From Stropharia rugosoannulata (Eukaryota; Basidiomycota; Agaricomycetes; Agaricales; Strophariaceae), in contig JANCIK010000008.1 in assembly GCA_028532985.1 (NCBI GenBank), positions 744,001-808,000 of the forward strand: a stretch of 64,000 nucleotides of DNA, read 5' to 3'. This document shows, one piece after another, positions 46,294-59,200 of this stretch. The notes under the pieces were generated by a model. The model did no database searches. It saw only the letters and a list, made by a program, of their open reading frames with translations, and was not told the origin of the DNA. Every line of letters starts with the position of its first letter. The stretch's first letter is position 1. Both the position numbers and the translations under genes were made by a program.

Positions 46294-49200
46294 ATGCCAC
46301 AGGAATTTTCTTGTGTTCCTACTTGTGGAAAATTCTTTCAGAAGCCCGGGTCATTGTCCAAGCACAAGCACCGTTGCGTCCATGCGCTTGCCGGTCGTAA
46401 GAAAACATTACATGATTATCGGACTTCTGGGGGCGGATCTGAGAACTATGGACCTCGGCGGTTTTCCGTATGTTTTCTTCAACTTTGGTCATACCTGGAC
46501 TTTAGCTAAAACTTATTCATGTTAGTATCTGACATCTCCTGAGAATAGACTGAATATTGAATCGAATACCCCCTCGGCCACTGCACCAGGTGGTGTTGTA
46601 GTTGGAAATGCTCTGTCAATCATATCAGACCAATGCAATGTTACCGAAAGAACTCTGATCATCCTACCTACATCATCACCTACACATAGTCGGACATACC
46701 CTCGCACACATATTCCTTCCCGATTCGCAGACGTCCCTCCGGAACCGCTCGCACCTGCCACTGAAAACGAGCTTCGGCCTCCTATAGCTACCCCGCGAGC
46801 CTCGCTGGCAGGTCACAGTAAACTGGTGACCAAAACGAATCAATTTGGGCTTTACAGAGAGTATGAAGAGAGACCAACTTACGATCCCTCTGGCCAGCTG
46901 TCATTGGAAGATTTGGCCAATTCACGCGAATGTACGATTTCTGACAGCAACTACAGCACGGTCAAAAGTAATCCATCGTACTGGCCTTTTGCTAACGTTA
47001 CCATATGGCGAACCTTGTACTGGATGAACAATAGCTCTAATATGAAGTCAGAATCGGAGGTCACATCATTTGTGAAGAATGTTATACAGCAGCCTGACTT
47101 TGACCCACGGCATTTTGATGGCTTTGATGCCCATCGAGAAAATAGTCGTTTTGACAAAGCTATAACGACTACCAACTTGATCAAGAGTCAGTTCATCGAG
47201 TCATCAGTGGATATTTTGGTTCCATCAGGCCGCGCTAGTGTTCAACCTCAGCCTTTTACAGTAACTGGCTTTCTTTATCGCAGCCTTACTGCTACCATTG
47301 TTGAAGCGTTCCAGGACTCCATGTCTCACATGCTGCACTACTCGCCGTACAAACTCTTTCATCAACATACACTAACGAATCAAGTTCAGCGTGTTTATGG
47401 TGAATTGTTCACCTCAGATCGCTTCCTAGCTGAGCACGAAAAACTACAGAAATGCGGAAAACTGGCTCCTGAAGATGTCAACTGTACGCTCGAAAAGGCA
47501 TTGGCGGCGCTCATGATCTCATCCGATGCAACACATCTGACAAATTTTGGGAATGCCAAAGCGTGGCCCATCTATTTAATGCTTGGAAACCTATCCAAGT
47601 ATGTGAGATCTAAGCCCAAGTCAGGAGCTATTCACCAATTAGCGTATATCCCATCGGTAAGATACTTTTTCTGACGTTTTGAAGGGACTAATTGCTGTAT
47701 TATTAGCTTCCTGACTCGTTTTTTGACATGGTGTCGAGCTTCCATGCTAAATGGCGGACCCAAAAGCAAGACATCTTAGGGCACTGCCGACGAGAGTTAA
47801 TTCATGCAACTTGGAGAAAGATTCTCGACAATGAGTTTAAACATGCTTATCATTACGGAATTGTCATTGAGTGCAGCGATGGGGTCAAGAGAAGGATATA
47901 CCCGCGGTTTTTTACATATTCGGCTGACTATCCAGAGAAGTGAGTCATTACTGCTCTCCAGCTATACTTGATTTATCATGCTACAGAGCTCTACTAGCGA
48001 CCATTCGGGCTAAAGGCTTATGTCCTTGTCCCCGATGTATAATCCCAAAGTCCCGTATGGATTGTCTAGGTATGCGGAGAGATATCAAAGCACGTCTGAC
48101 GCAGTTCCGTCAGTACATGGCATTGAACGTGAAGGCTGCTCGTGATGCCATATATCGCTCGGCTCTCGGAATTCGCAGTCAAGCTGTGGAAAACTTGCTA
48201 AAATCGTTTTCTGGGGTTCCGACATTTGTATGTTATATTTTTAAATTCTTAAAACTTGTACTATCTCACGTTTTACAGAATGCTTTTGTAGATTGTCTGG
48301 GTCCGGAATATAACCCTTCTGAAATGCTCGTTCCAGATATCCTGCACGAGTTTGAGCTTGGTGTCTGGAAACAATTACTGTTGCACTTAATTCGCTTGCT
48401 ACATTCATCAAGCAAAGGAAACCGCGACTGTGTTTCTGAGCTAGATAAAAGGTTTAGTACATTTACACATCTGCGGAATCATTTCTTATATAAATCTTAG
48501 ATATCGTGAGATTGAACCTTTCGGAAAGGATACCATTCGAAGGTTTTCCAATAATGTTTCTGAGATGAAGAAACTCGCTGCTCGGGACTTCGAGGATATT
48601 CTGCAGGTTAAGACAATTTCTTGAATAATATACCTACTATAATAACTAATAACTTACTAAACTGTCTAGTGTGCAATTCCTGCTTTTGAAGGGCTTCTTG
48701 AAAAACACCACAACGACCGTATCATGAAGCTGCTTTATCGAACCGCCGAGCTCCATGGCTACCTCAAGTTACGTTTACACACTGATGAAACACTGCAACG
48801 CACCGAACAATTAATTGTGGAGTATGGTCAACTTATGCGGGCTTTCCGTGATACTACATGTGCGCAGTTCGACACCTTTGAATTACCCAAGGAAAAAGCG
48901 GCTCGTTTTCGCAAGCAAACATCAAAAGCTTTGGCAGGCAGAAATTCAACATCTGAAAGAGCAGTAACTAACCGAAAGAAGAAGTTGAACCTCTGTACTC
49001 CTAAGTTCCATGCTCTCGGAGACTATGTCTACCATATACGGGAATATGGCACCACTGATTCTTATACAACGCAATTGGTATGTGATTTTTCACTTTATAC
49101 ATCACATTCTTTAAGTATTGATGGTAGAGTCATGTTAGGGTGAAGTTGCACACGCACCCATTAAAAGAGCATACGCTATGTCGAATAAGAGAAATCCCCT

Positions 49201-50377
49201 GAAACAAATGGGTAATAGGTATTTGCGGCAGCAGGTGGCGAAAAGTCTTGCGGTAGTTGAACAAGAAGAATTCGAAGAAGCTAATAGACCGGAACACCTG
49301 TCCAAACGTTATATAATATCTCATACACGAAACAATCCCTTCAATATCTTCGCATTTGTTCAAGACGGCGATCCTGCAAAATTGGTATAACTATCCCTCG
49401 CTTTTGGAGAAATGGCTCTGACCTTGCCCACTTGCAGAATTTCATTCCTAAACTTCAAGATCATCTGCTTGGTCGGATGCTTGGGCTTGCCTTTGATGGA
49501 GATGATTCTAGTCAGTTTACCGATGAAGACCGCAATACAATAAGACTTCGAAATTCAACCATCTACAGACATCGCACAGCAAGAATAAATTATACAACCT
49601 ACGATATATGTCGCGCCTTCGATACTGTCAACCCTCAAAGCCGCCCATATGTAATGCTGGCCTCCCCAGATACAACCACCAATGCTGTTGATCCGTTTTG
49701 GTATGCCCAAGTCTTGGGTATATTCCACGCTGAGGTGCAATGTAATGCCCCGCAGTCTACCTCTGGGGTTGCATGGAAGCAAATGGATTTCTTATGGGTA
49801 CGATGGCTTGGTTCTGAACCAGGGGCGTCACATGGGCCCAGAACTGCCAAACTACCCATGGTAGGGTACGTGCCTGAGACAGATGAACTTGCTTTCGGGT
49901 TTCTGGATCCAAGTCTCGTCATTAGAGGTTGTCACTTGATACCGGTGTTCAGCAATGGACGTACGAGATCCCTATTAGCCACAGAACACCAAACAGAGGC
50001 TCGTCTGAATGGGAGTACGACAGATTGGCTGAATTATTATGTTGGGATGTAAGAATTTAATTTGAATTTGAGCGCATTATAACATGTTTCAACTGATTAT
50101 TGTTCTCTTCCCTAGTTTCGTTGATCGGGATATGTTTATGCGTTTCTCTGGTGCCGGCATTGGTCATACAGACAAGACATCTATCTCACCAGATAATCCA
50201 GGCGATAGCGGCATGGATGCTGATGATGCTGATGACTCCGACAGTTCATACGGAAGTGTTCATACAGAGTCCTTGGATTCAAGCGAAGATGAGGAGGAAT
50301 CTGGAACTGAGCTTGAGCTTGAGCTTGACCGTGAAGCAAGTGATGTTTCCTCAGACGGAGGGTATGACGAGTTGTAG
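46294..50377 (+). CDS. Plavaka-family DNA transposase, apparently intact
   Basis: The gene begins MPQEFSCVPTCGKFFQKPGS, a C2H2-like finger (C-x4-C...H-x3-H), then a Pro/Ser/Thr-rich linker. The large exon at about 46,540-47,656 has YWPFANVTIWRTLYW, ISSDATHLTNFGNAKAWPIY (catalytic D region) and LGNLSKYVRSKPKSGAIHQ, strongly typical of Plavaka transposases. Later exons carry GLCPCPRCIIPK, LVPDILHEFELGVWKQLLLH, LNLCTPKFHALGDY, and GEVAHAPIKRAYAMSNKRNP joined cleanly across the intron that ends near 49140. The C-terminal part (49,440-50,052) has YVMLASPDTTTNAVDPFWYA, and the acidic tail ends at 50377. I found no stop or frame break. Plavaka elements are CACTA-related cut-and-paste transposons of basidiomycetes; ends were not located. 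Confidence 0.85.
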
Positions 50378-52780
50378 AAGAATCTAAGAATATTTTATCA
50401 TTCGCTTCGCGCACTGAGATCCACAACATCTTCACGATGACTAAGGAGGGCGAAGGTTATATTTTGTGTACGATGACACATTTAAGAAATATGATGATCG
50501 AATGGCACATTGGGTCGCATCGGCGTCACGTCCCACAAGCAGTATTACCATAACCTGACTTGATCTTCCTTCCTCCCGCCCCTGCTGTTGCAACTCGGGC
50601 GCCATTCTGTGATGATCCCGCATCTCGAAGCGCGATTGAGTGCCGAGCGCTGCAGCACTACGCCACCCGCTGGAGTGAGTCACTGAGTCTGAATGTAGCA
50701 CAGCAAGACAGGCGGCTGCTCCGAGTTCCGAGAAGGTGCTCGTGCTCTTCCGATTGCGCTCAGGTAGCTGCTGGCCTGGCATCCACTATGTTTGGCTATG
50801 CAGGCATCTGCACCCGCCTGACACGGGGCGGCGTCAGACGGACGATGCTGCAGCCTGCCACCCAGCCATAATTCCGAGAAATACTGTCCTGCTACGCCGT
50901 GCTACACATGATGCTATGTCATTCTAATTCCCCTTTCTCCCTGCCCCGCCCTTGATGCAGTGATATTCACGACGGCATGCAAGCGCCAGCGCGAGCCCAA
51001 AAACACATGAATCTGAGTGAGTACTACGATATGTACTATCGGTGGTACAGCGCTATATATGTTGGTAGCCGCCCATGCCACCCACTTTCATCCCTCGCGT
51101 CCAAGTTCGAAGAAGAAGAAAAAGGCGGCCAACTGGTGTTCTGCTCGTGTCCCGTGCTCCTCTCTGTATTCGGATCTGGACTTTTCACTGCAAATTGTCC
51201 TCCATGCTCGTATCAGGTGCGTGTGGTGACCTACACTTGCACTTGCCCCGAATTGACAACGATTTTAACATAGTCCGGGTGTATTATTTTGAATACAAGC
51301 TCCACGGCGCAGCACGATCGGCACGACTTTTTGTTGGCATTGTTATAGAGTCAGTGGAATGTCGAGCTCGGTAGCGGCGCTCGACGCTGCCCGAGTCCAT
51401 TCTTTTCAATTACCCTCGTCATCATTGACCGCCGTACGACCTCTCCCGCAACTGGTCCGGTCACCGAGTCCGACGTCCACGCCGAAGCCCAAACCTCGCT
51501 CAATGTAATGCATTCCTGCTCGCTCTTCGTCACAGGCCCCTCCTGCCGCTGTACCACCGTATCCCACTCCCTGGGCGCTAAATTGCGGAAGATTCCCGAA
51601 AGGGCCCAACCTACCTGTTGAACAAGGAAGTGTCAAGCTAGGTCTCATCCGAAGCTCTGACTAACCTTACTTAGACTAGAACTTATTGTTAAATACAATA
51701 CTAGATAGGTGCTCGTCGGCCACCGAAAACTTGCGCGACAGCGAGTGATGCACATCTACGTATTTAGCCGCTGCTTCTGCCAGCCTCTTGCTACACAACG
51801 AGCAGACCTGGACCGACCAGACACTGTCACAATGTCTATAGTATTACTCACACATCAAGATATTGAACTACTAGTAGGTGAAGTGGAAAAAGTTCCTGGA
51901 ATCCAATAACTGGGACAAAAGGTGCATTCAAGAAGTCACGTTTGGAGGTTGTATACCGCACATGGGTAATGCAAGAGCTGGTTTGTGTGGGAAGGGCAAG
52001 GCGCAGGAGACGGGTGTCGCCCACCGCGCGGTACCAGCCAGGGCCCGCCAGTGCGCTGCAATCTCGTGTTCCTCCGACTCTGGGGAGTGCGCCCTGTCAT
52101 GCACCGGTCTGTCAATTACAGGTGATATGACAGAATGTTGCTCTTTATATGCTTGAGGATGATCACCGGCTCTGACCTAGTACCTACCCAAGGTCTACCG
52201 GGGTGCTTCAGCTGACCCAGTGCACACGCAAGCATGGCATTAGCCTTCGACTCAGAAGGAGCTCAGTGCATATGCATTTTGCAAGTACTTCAGATGATGC
52301 GGCCCATGGATACCTGATGAAACACATACGTCGTGTGTTGCAAATTACGCCGACAGAGGACATCAGAGGACTTATCGCTGAATTGCTGTCGGCGGGAACG
52401 CAACATCGGGGCATCATACACTATCATACATGGGCAAGGTTCAAAGTTCAAACAAAGGGGCGCCTCTGAATCCGTTATCGCAGGCCGTGCTTGGCTGCTC
52501 GCAGGCATAATGAACGCCGTGGCCATTTCGCCTATTACTAAGCCTAGTCGTGTTGCGACTATCTGCGCCAACTTATCAAGACGGTCTACGTATCAACGTG
52601 TATCTCTGCGTATCTGTCCCTTTCCATCTTCCGTGTCACTTACTGGCGCGGTATTTCCGGGCACGGCGATGATAATAACATATTTACAGCGGCGGCGGCA
52701 TGGTATAAATACATAAAAGCTCCTGTGGGGAAGGTAGCACCGCTGCCCTAGTTCGGTCTCTGTTTGAACACTTTGCTACC
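50378..52780. other. No gene recognised
   Basis: About 2.4 kb, GC-rich in parts, with many short overlapping frames. None shows a motif or clean splicing. It may include the 3' flank of the Plavaka element and degraded sequence. TATA-like TATAAATACATAAAAG at 52,703 probably serves the next gene. Confidence 0.45.
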
Positions 52781-53133
52781 ATGCCATTGCCCACGGTCCA
52801 GAAGCAGCCCTCAGCGACACCGCCCCCGTCTGTACTCACCTCCATCAAACAGCGCGCCGATCGGGTGCACCGCAAAGTCATGACACGGGACGGGTGGTTT
52901 GACGACTACGACTATGAATGGTGCGTGTGTCTACCTTTATCTGCAGTGCTTGGGAACGGAAGGCTACGGGATAAATAATAAAATTTAGGCTATGTGCGCC
53001 GCAGCTGCCTTATGAAGAGCGCAACCCGCAAATCGCCGTTCTACGCGCTCGACGAATCTGCCGCTCATACTCGCATCTCGTGCGGGATGTGGCACGCGCT
53101 TACCAGGATGGCTGGCCTCATCACGCCTCCTAG
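52781..53133 (+). CDS. Small hypothetical protein, 94 aa
   Basis: Two exons, 52781-52920 and 52989-53133, are joined by a 68-nt intron that restores a Trp codon (TG/G). The protein starts MPLPTVQKQPSATPPP, has a basic stretch (IKQRADRVHRKV), an aromatic/acidic patch (RDGWFDDYDYEW) and ends AYQDGWPHHAS. No family is recognised. A TATA-like TATAAATA sequence about 75 bases upstream and the clean splice favour a real gene. Confidence 0.55.
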
Positions 53134-53784
53134 AACATATATACAGTACTTATGAGTCTGGTACAAATGTCGAGAAGACATCTCTTCCGTAGTTATTATC
53201 TAGGAACGGGTCTATCACCGTAGTTGCTATCCACTTCGAAAGCGGTATGTTTTTATCTTTGTGAATGATATAATATGTTCAAACTCGTCGCGTGCAGATC
53301 TTCAACTTTTTTTATGCACAAGGACAGTACAGTGACTGGCCTAGCCTGTCCCGATGCATATGGAATGGTGCCTGGTGAATTGTACATAGTAGTCCAGCCA
53401 CGAGACATCCTCTCAACTAAATACGCTGCAGGAACGTCCCTCATCTACTCCTTCCTTGAGATCTCTATGTCCTTCTGCTCCCTGCGCGTGCTCAAGCGCA
53501 TCTTCCTTCCGCTCGTACTCGCTTGATGGATTGGGGCTCTGGTTATATGAGCGCTAAGCGCTTTCTTTCCGACCACTCCCATCCATCGGAGCACTGGGAA
53601 CAATACGTCATTAATTCCAGTACGACAACGATGAATATCCAGGCAATGTTAGACCAGGGGAAAGCAGTCTCGCAAGGCATACTTTTTCCAGCACTGCTTA
53701 CCGGACATACAACGTATTGTTCGGAGGCTGGGCGAAATTAGACAAGAGGACAACGACTCTAATACTAATACTAAAACCCTTCAG
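53134..53784. other. Open frames of uncertain coding status
   Basis: Plus-strand frames at 53,275-53,526 and 53,523-53,741 overlap and could be exons of one gene leading into the O-fucosyltransferase-like exon at 53,785, but I found no motif or splice that joins them convincingly. Confidence 0.3.
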
Positions 53785-54182
53785 GGAAAGAATCCACACA
53801 GGCTGAAGCATGTCTACGTGCTCACGAATGCTTGGCCATCTTTTCTAAACGATCTTCGACGCGGGCTGATGGCGGAAGGCTTGACTAGTGTTTCTGGAAC
53901 ACCTGACTGGGAGGAGACCTCGCCTAGCAGGACCTGCCGAGAGAACGGAAGTCTGATTGTCGACATGAGCAGGGAAGAAAGGGGAGTGAGCGTAGCAATA
54001 GATATGCAAATGATCGCGCAGCGCGCTGAAGTATTTGTCGGCAATGGGGTGCGTGCGCGTTCATGGCCAATACATAATTGGTTGACTTTCTAAGTCGAAG
54101 CTAGTTCTCCAGTTTATCAGCGAATGTCGTCCTGTTCCGCCTGGTGAAGGGACACAAAATGAACTCCAATCGCCTGCTTTGA
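53785..54182 (+). pseudogene. C-terminal part of an O-fucosyltransferase-like protein
   Basis: Two exons, 53785-54048 and 54105-54182, are joined in phase 0. They encode LKHVYVLTNAWPSFLNDLRR, a WEE motif, GVSVAIDMQMIAQRAEVFVG, then NG joined to FSSLSANVVLFRLVKG. This matches the C-terminal end of a group of fungal proteins annotated as GDP-fucose protein O-fucosyltransferase-like, where the GNGFSSLTSN segment is conserved. The N-terminal nucleotide-sugar domain is not recognisable upstream, so this is a fragment or a gene with a divergent 5' part. A second, related partial copy lies at the window end. Confidence 0.5.
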
Positions 54183-54355
54183 CAGTCTGGTGCAACCTCC
54201 TTCCCGTGCTATGTATCCATCGAATACAGTAGACTTAACATCATATTTTTCACTACACCATATTTTAAAAGGATGTCCGGCTCAGCGTTTGTCACGGTAC
54301 TTAAAGAGAGGCTTTGCCTGCCTGGTGAGAAATATGATTTCATAAATGGGGATGT

Positions 54356-54625
54356 TTGATGTTACTCGCAACACAGCTGACCACCAGCATACGGGGGATA
54401 GACGTGGCTGCGCTGAGTCACGTGTTCGGGCTCGGGCTGCCTGAGGGCGGGCGGGTGACGGGGCGTGCGGTGGACGCGTACGTGCACATGGCGGGGCGTG
54501 TGGGGCGGTTCGGGCGCGCAGGGCGGGTGGTGAGCGTAGTGATGAGCGCGTCAGAGGCAGAGCGGGCGTGCCGCATGCTGGCGTCGACTGGCGTGCAGCC
54601 TGTGCGGTTCGAGCATTTTGATTGA
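54356..54625 (+). pseudogene. Fragment of an SF2 helicase, C-terminal lobe
   Basis: The frame contains LLATQLTTSIRGIDVAALSH (motif V region, normally ATDxxARGIDxxxVxHV) and AYVHMAGRVGRFGRAGRVVS (motif VI, HxxGRxGR). This is the end of a DEAD-box-type RNA helicase, perhaps of the mitochondrial type. The N-terminal ATP-binding lobe (motifs I and II) is absent upstream; the preceding 100 bases contain a frame break. GC content of this stretch is much higher than upstream. Confidence 0.6.
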
Positions 54626-55666
54626 CTATAGTAATTCCCGATCCGGATAATCTGCGTCATAAATATCGGCGCGGCTGACCGTCCCCGTCTGCCTTTTCTG
54701 TTCTATCCCCGCTCCTCCTCCTCCTCCTCTTCCTCCTCGTCGGCCCCGTCCTCACTCAGAACGCCACAGAGCCCCATGTCGTCCTCACCACTGGCTCAGT
54801 CACCGTCACCATCGCCACCTCTCGCCCCGGCGCACCCTCCTCGTCTCTCGTCACCGTCACCCTCCCCGTCGTCTCCAATGTCACCCTGACGCCCTCCCCG
54901 ACCACCTCGTCGTCGTCGTCCACCACGGCGCCCACCACGAGTACCACAGAGTCGCCCACGCCTACACCCACGCCCACTCAGGACCCCTTTGTCCTCGTAT
55001 GCACTTTCCCTCTCTTCCTGCATCCCGCTCACACCCCTCCAGGAGACAAAGGTAGACCCCGCCTTCGCCGTCCTTGGTGTCATCCTCATCCTTACCGGCC
55101 TCCCGTCCGCCTTCTGGGGCCACAAAAACAGATGATTCGTCCCGTCTGACTGTCTTTTGCCTGCTCGCTAATTTCCCACCAGGACCTCCTTTTTCCTCTC
55201 GGGTTTCTACACCCTGTCGCTCACTGTCTTTGTCCTCATCCTCAAGTTCGGCGTCCTCCCGGCAATCAACCCCCCATCCAAGTCTCTTCGCGGTCTCTTT
55301 GTCCTTGCCTGCTTCGTCGCTGGCGTTCTCGGTGGCGGCTTCACAATCTTCTTCTGGAAGGTAACCCGCTACACTATAGGAGCGTGGGGCGGCCTTGCCC
55401 TCGCTCTGTGGATTCAATGCTTCCATAACGGGGGTCTCATCAATTCCATCGGCCTCAGATAGATCCTCTATATTGGTATCATCAATTTCTCTATCTCCCT
55501 CTGTGACTCGTTTCAAATTCTTTTTTCACACAGCGCTTGCCGTCCTTGGTTTCGCCCTCTCCACCATACCAAAGGTACGCCCTCTCTACCTGTCCGTTAT
55601 GCTTTCTTCCTCACCCCTTTCAAGATCCACTACCATGTTCTCCTTGTTTCTACAGCTTTTGTCGGT

Positions 55667-55671
55667 GCCAG
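55667..55671. repeat. Target-site duplication GCCAG, left
   Basis: GCCAG lies directly before the left LTR and is repeated directly after the right LTR (61867-61871). Removing one copy and the element restores the host reading frame VGA-SAF. Confidence 0.95.
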
Positions 55672-56132
55672 TGTAAGGGCGACTCTGCGCAGTGTCGAGC
55701 TCACACGAGACCTAGCAGAGGGATTCCGAAGTTTATTAAGCTGTAAACTATAAATACAATAGAAGCGCACCTAGCAGAGGGATTCCGAAGACAAAAGCCT
55801 AAGGAAACCCGCTGCTGGGCGCCACAGTACATAATAGAAGCGTTGATTGATGCGTGAGAATAAACTATACAGTTGATCCGCCACAAGAAGCCACCACATC
55901 ACGTCCTCATGTGATGTGCATCATACATCATATGCACAACACATGATGGACGTGTCCCATCAGTACGTCACATGATGTAAACCGCGCGCGCCTGTGCACA
56001 GTACACACTGCAGAGCATAGTGTACACTGCACGGGCTGCGCGCGGCGTAAGAAATAAAAATAAAATAAAATAAAAGAAAGTGAAGGAAGACGAAATGAAT
56101 AAAAATAAAGGGTGACGCACAGCGTCCTTACA
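55672..56132 (-). repeat. 3' LTR of the Gypsy element
   Basis: 461 bp, starting TGTAAGGGCGACTC and ending CGTCCTTACA on the plus strand. It is identical to the other LTR as far as I compared, except for a 2-base shorter C-run near its end (CGTCC against CGTCCCC). An internal 22-bp direct repeat (CCTAGCAGAGGGATTCCGAA core) occurs at 55710 and 55769. Confidence 0.95.
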
Positions 56133-56145
56133 TCACCCCCTTCAA
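56133..56145 (-). promoter_or_regulatory. Polypurine tract
   Basis: On the minus strand TTGAAGGGGGTGA abuts the 3' LTR start TGTAAGG. This is the usual position and composition for the plus-strand primer of a retrotransposon. Confidence 0.7.
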
Positions 56146-56231
56146 GACACGGCGTCCCGGCGTGGCAAGGTGATCCACTCGCCACCATTGACTGTTCTAT
56201 ACCGTCCAGGCTCAATTGCCAGGGAGCCAAT

Positions 56232-59200
56232 AACCCGCGGAGCATCAGGATGTTCCGGTAGAACTTGGCCACCAGCTGAGGTGAGAAGACGTCTTCCGCA
56301 TGCTCCCAGGAGTTCTCCTCATACCCATACCCCTTCCATTTGACGAGGAACTGAAGCCTGTTTCGATGGATGCGGCTGTTGAGGATGGCCTCAACCTCGT
56401 ACTCCAGCTCGTTATCCACCAGCTCAGGTTCCGGAGGAGGCGCTGCAATGCGGCCCGGAATAGGGTCAGGAGACAGGGCGTGAGCTTGACAACAGGGAAG
56501 ACAGGGTGGAGACGCTTGAGAGAAACTGGGAGTTTGAGACGGTAGGCATGAGATCCAACAGCAGCCTCGACCGTATACGGGCCCAGGAGACGGTGGGACA
56601 ACTTCTTGGAGGGACGGGAGGTACGGATGTCTGACGCATCCAGGTAGACCTTGTCACCTGGTTTGTACACCGGGAGAGGGTCACGTCGCCGGTTGTAGAA
56701 GCGAGCCATGTCATCTTTGGCCTTAGCCAGCGCTGACTTGGCTTCTTCCAATGTACTAGCCATCCGCTCCTTGAACTCATTCACAGTCTCCAGAGACGAT
56801 GGAGCTTCATGAGGTTCAAAGCCCATCCGAGGGTGTCGTCCAGTGTCGAGCATGAAAGGTGTATGCTGGGTGGAGGCGTGGACATGGTTGTTGTACTGGA
56901 ACTCGGCCAGAGGCAAGAGATCCTCCCAGTCGTCTGACGCTCATTCACGAAGGTCCGCAAGTACTGTTCCAACTCCATGTTAACGCGCTCCGTCTGACCA
57001 TCAGATTGGGGTGGTAGGCAGTGGACGTCGCCAGGCGGATTCCCAACAACCGGTAAAGCTCTCTAGTGAACTCGGCAATGAACTGAGGCCCACGATCCGA
57101 GAGGACTATCCGAGGAGACCATGGTGGCGCCAGACATAACGGAGATAGAGCCGGGCGCTCCAAGTGCACTAACAGTGGTAGTCGTTGGGATAAAGTGACC
57201 GCGCTTGGAGACTGAGTCTATCACGTTCATGATGGCGTCATGTCCATTGGAGAGAGGAGTTCCACGATGAAGTCCACACTGATAACCGCCCAGCGCTGCT
57301 CAGGGATAGGGAGAGGATGAAGCTCACCAACCGGGCGGTGACGCTGGATCTTGGTGCGAATACAGAGGTCACAGGTCTTGCAGTACTGTCCAATGTACCG
57401 AGACATCTGGGGCCACCAGTAGTTGCGCGATACTAACTCCAGTGTCTTCCAACGTCCAGCATGACCAGCCACCTTGGTGTCGTGGTGTAAGGAGACAATA
57501 CGGCGGCGGAGATCAGGGTCGTTGGGGACGTAGATCTTATCCCGGAAGCTGAGGAGACCATCTTGCATCCTCCACTCCGAGGATCGCACAGAACGGGCCC
57601 CACTGCTCAACAAACCCTTTGCTGCCTTCGCCACCATCTCCTCATGTTTCCCTGACGGTTTCCCTTCCGGATCTCGTGCAACAAGTCCTTCTCCTCGCCC
57701 ACCAGCTCCACCGCCTCGAGCGCCCGGATAGCAAAGAAGGCGGGCTTGAGGAGTGTCATCTCAGCATTATCCCCAGCGCCGTCTCCATGATCAGCTCGTC
57801 GCGAGAGGGCATCAGGTTTCCCCATGGAACGGCCAGGGCGGTGGCGGAGCGTGAAGTCGACGCGGGAGAGGTAGAGGGACCAGCGGGCCTGTCTGCGGTT
57901 AAGCTTTTTGGCCGTCATGAAGTACTCCAGATTCTTGTGGTCTGTCCAGATCTCCACCGGATGAGCTGCACCTTCAAGGAAGTGTCTCCACTCCTCCAGG
58001 GCTCGAATGACCGCTAGCATCTCCTTGTCATGGATCTCGTAGTTACGCTGTACGGGACTGAGGCTCTTGGAGTAATAGGCGACAGGGTGCCATTTCCCAT
58101 CTTCACGCGACTGCTGAGAGAGCACAGCACCAGTAGCAAAGTCCGAGGAGTCTGCCTCAACGCGGTAGGGCAGGTCGTCACGAGGGAAAGCCAGGATGGG
58201 AGCCGAAGTCACCGCAGTACGCAACATATCAAAGGCGGCCTGAGCATCAGAGGACCACGACCAGGGAGTATCCTTACGCGTCAGCTCAAAAAGCGGACGG
58301 GCATGGTGAGAGAAGTCCTCGATGAAGCGGCGATAGAAGTTGACGAAGCCCAAGAAGCTCTGTACCTCCTTGCGTGACTTGGGAACCGGCCACTCTGCTA
58401 CACCTGCAATCTTGACCGGGTCCATCTCCACCTGACCTTCCGAGATGATGAGCCCCAGATACTCAATGCGACGCTTCTCAAACTCGCACTTCTCCGGCTT
58501 GAGATACAACCGGTGGAGTCGCAGACGCTCCATGACCAGACATGTCACCCGACGATGTTCCTCGAGGGTCTTGGTGTAGATGAGGATATCGTCAAGGTAG
58601 ACACAGACAATGCCCTCGAAAATGAGGTCGTTGAATATCTCGTTCATCATGGTCTGGAACGTTGCAGGCGAGTTGGTGAGACCAAAGAACATAACCGTAG
58701 GCTCGAACAGACCGCGGTTTGTTCGAACGCTGCCTTCCACTCATCTCCCTCCTTGATGCGCACATTGTTGTACCCCACCGCACGTCAAGCTTGGTGAAGT
58801 AGCTGGCACCACGGAGTTGTTGGATGAGGTCAGAGACGAGAGGAAGCGGGTAGCGGTTCTTGATGGTCATGGCGTTCAGCACACGGTAGTCCTGGATGAG
58901 GCGCAATGACCCGTCCTTCTTCTTGATAAAGAAGACAGGAGACGCCATCGGAGACTTAGAGGGACGAATACGGCCAGTGGCGAGGTTCTCCTGTAAGAAC
59001 GCATCTAGTTCCTTCTGCTCAGGAAGCGTCATAGGATACACCTTGCAGTTGCTGGGTGTTGCTCCGAGTTCCAGTTCAATGGCGTGATCCCAAGGTCGAC
59101 ATTCTGGCAAGACATCAAAGGACTCCTTTGAGAAGACGTCCTTGAAGTCATGCAAATGGTTAGGAACGTCGTCGCGGAAGTCCTTCTGTCCAGAGTTGGA

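Noticed and set aside
50560..51374. Overlapping plus-strand frames in GC-rich sequence
   Set aside because: They occur in two or three frames at once, show no motif and no consistent splicing; treated as non-coding.
54756..55516. Long minus-strand Gly/Glu/Asp-rich frames (54756-54977, 54796-55125, 54962-55516)
   Set aside because: They are antisense to the TM7S3-like gene exons, which have real membrane segments and splice sites on the plus strand.
55701..55886. 61-codon minus-strand frame, repeated at 61433-61618
   Set aside because: It lies wholly inside the LTRs and is duplicated only because the LTRs are identical.
57619..58377. Plus-strand frames inside the Gypsy element
   Set aside because: They are antisense to RT/RNase H coding sequence with recognisable catalytic motifs.
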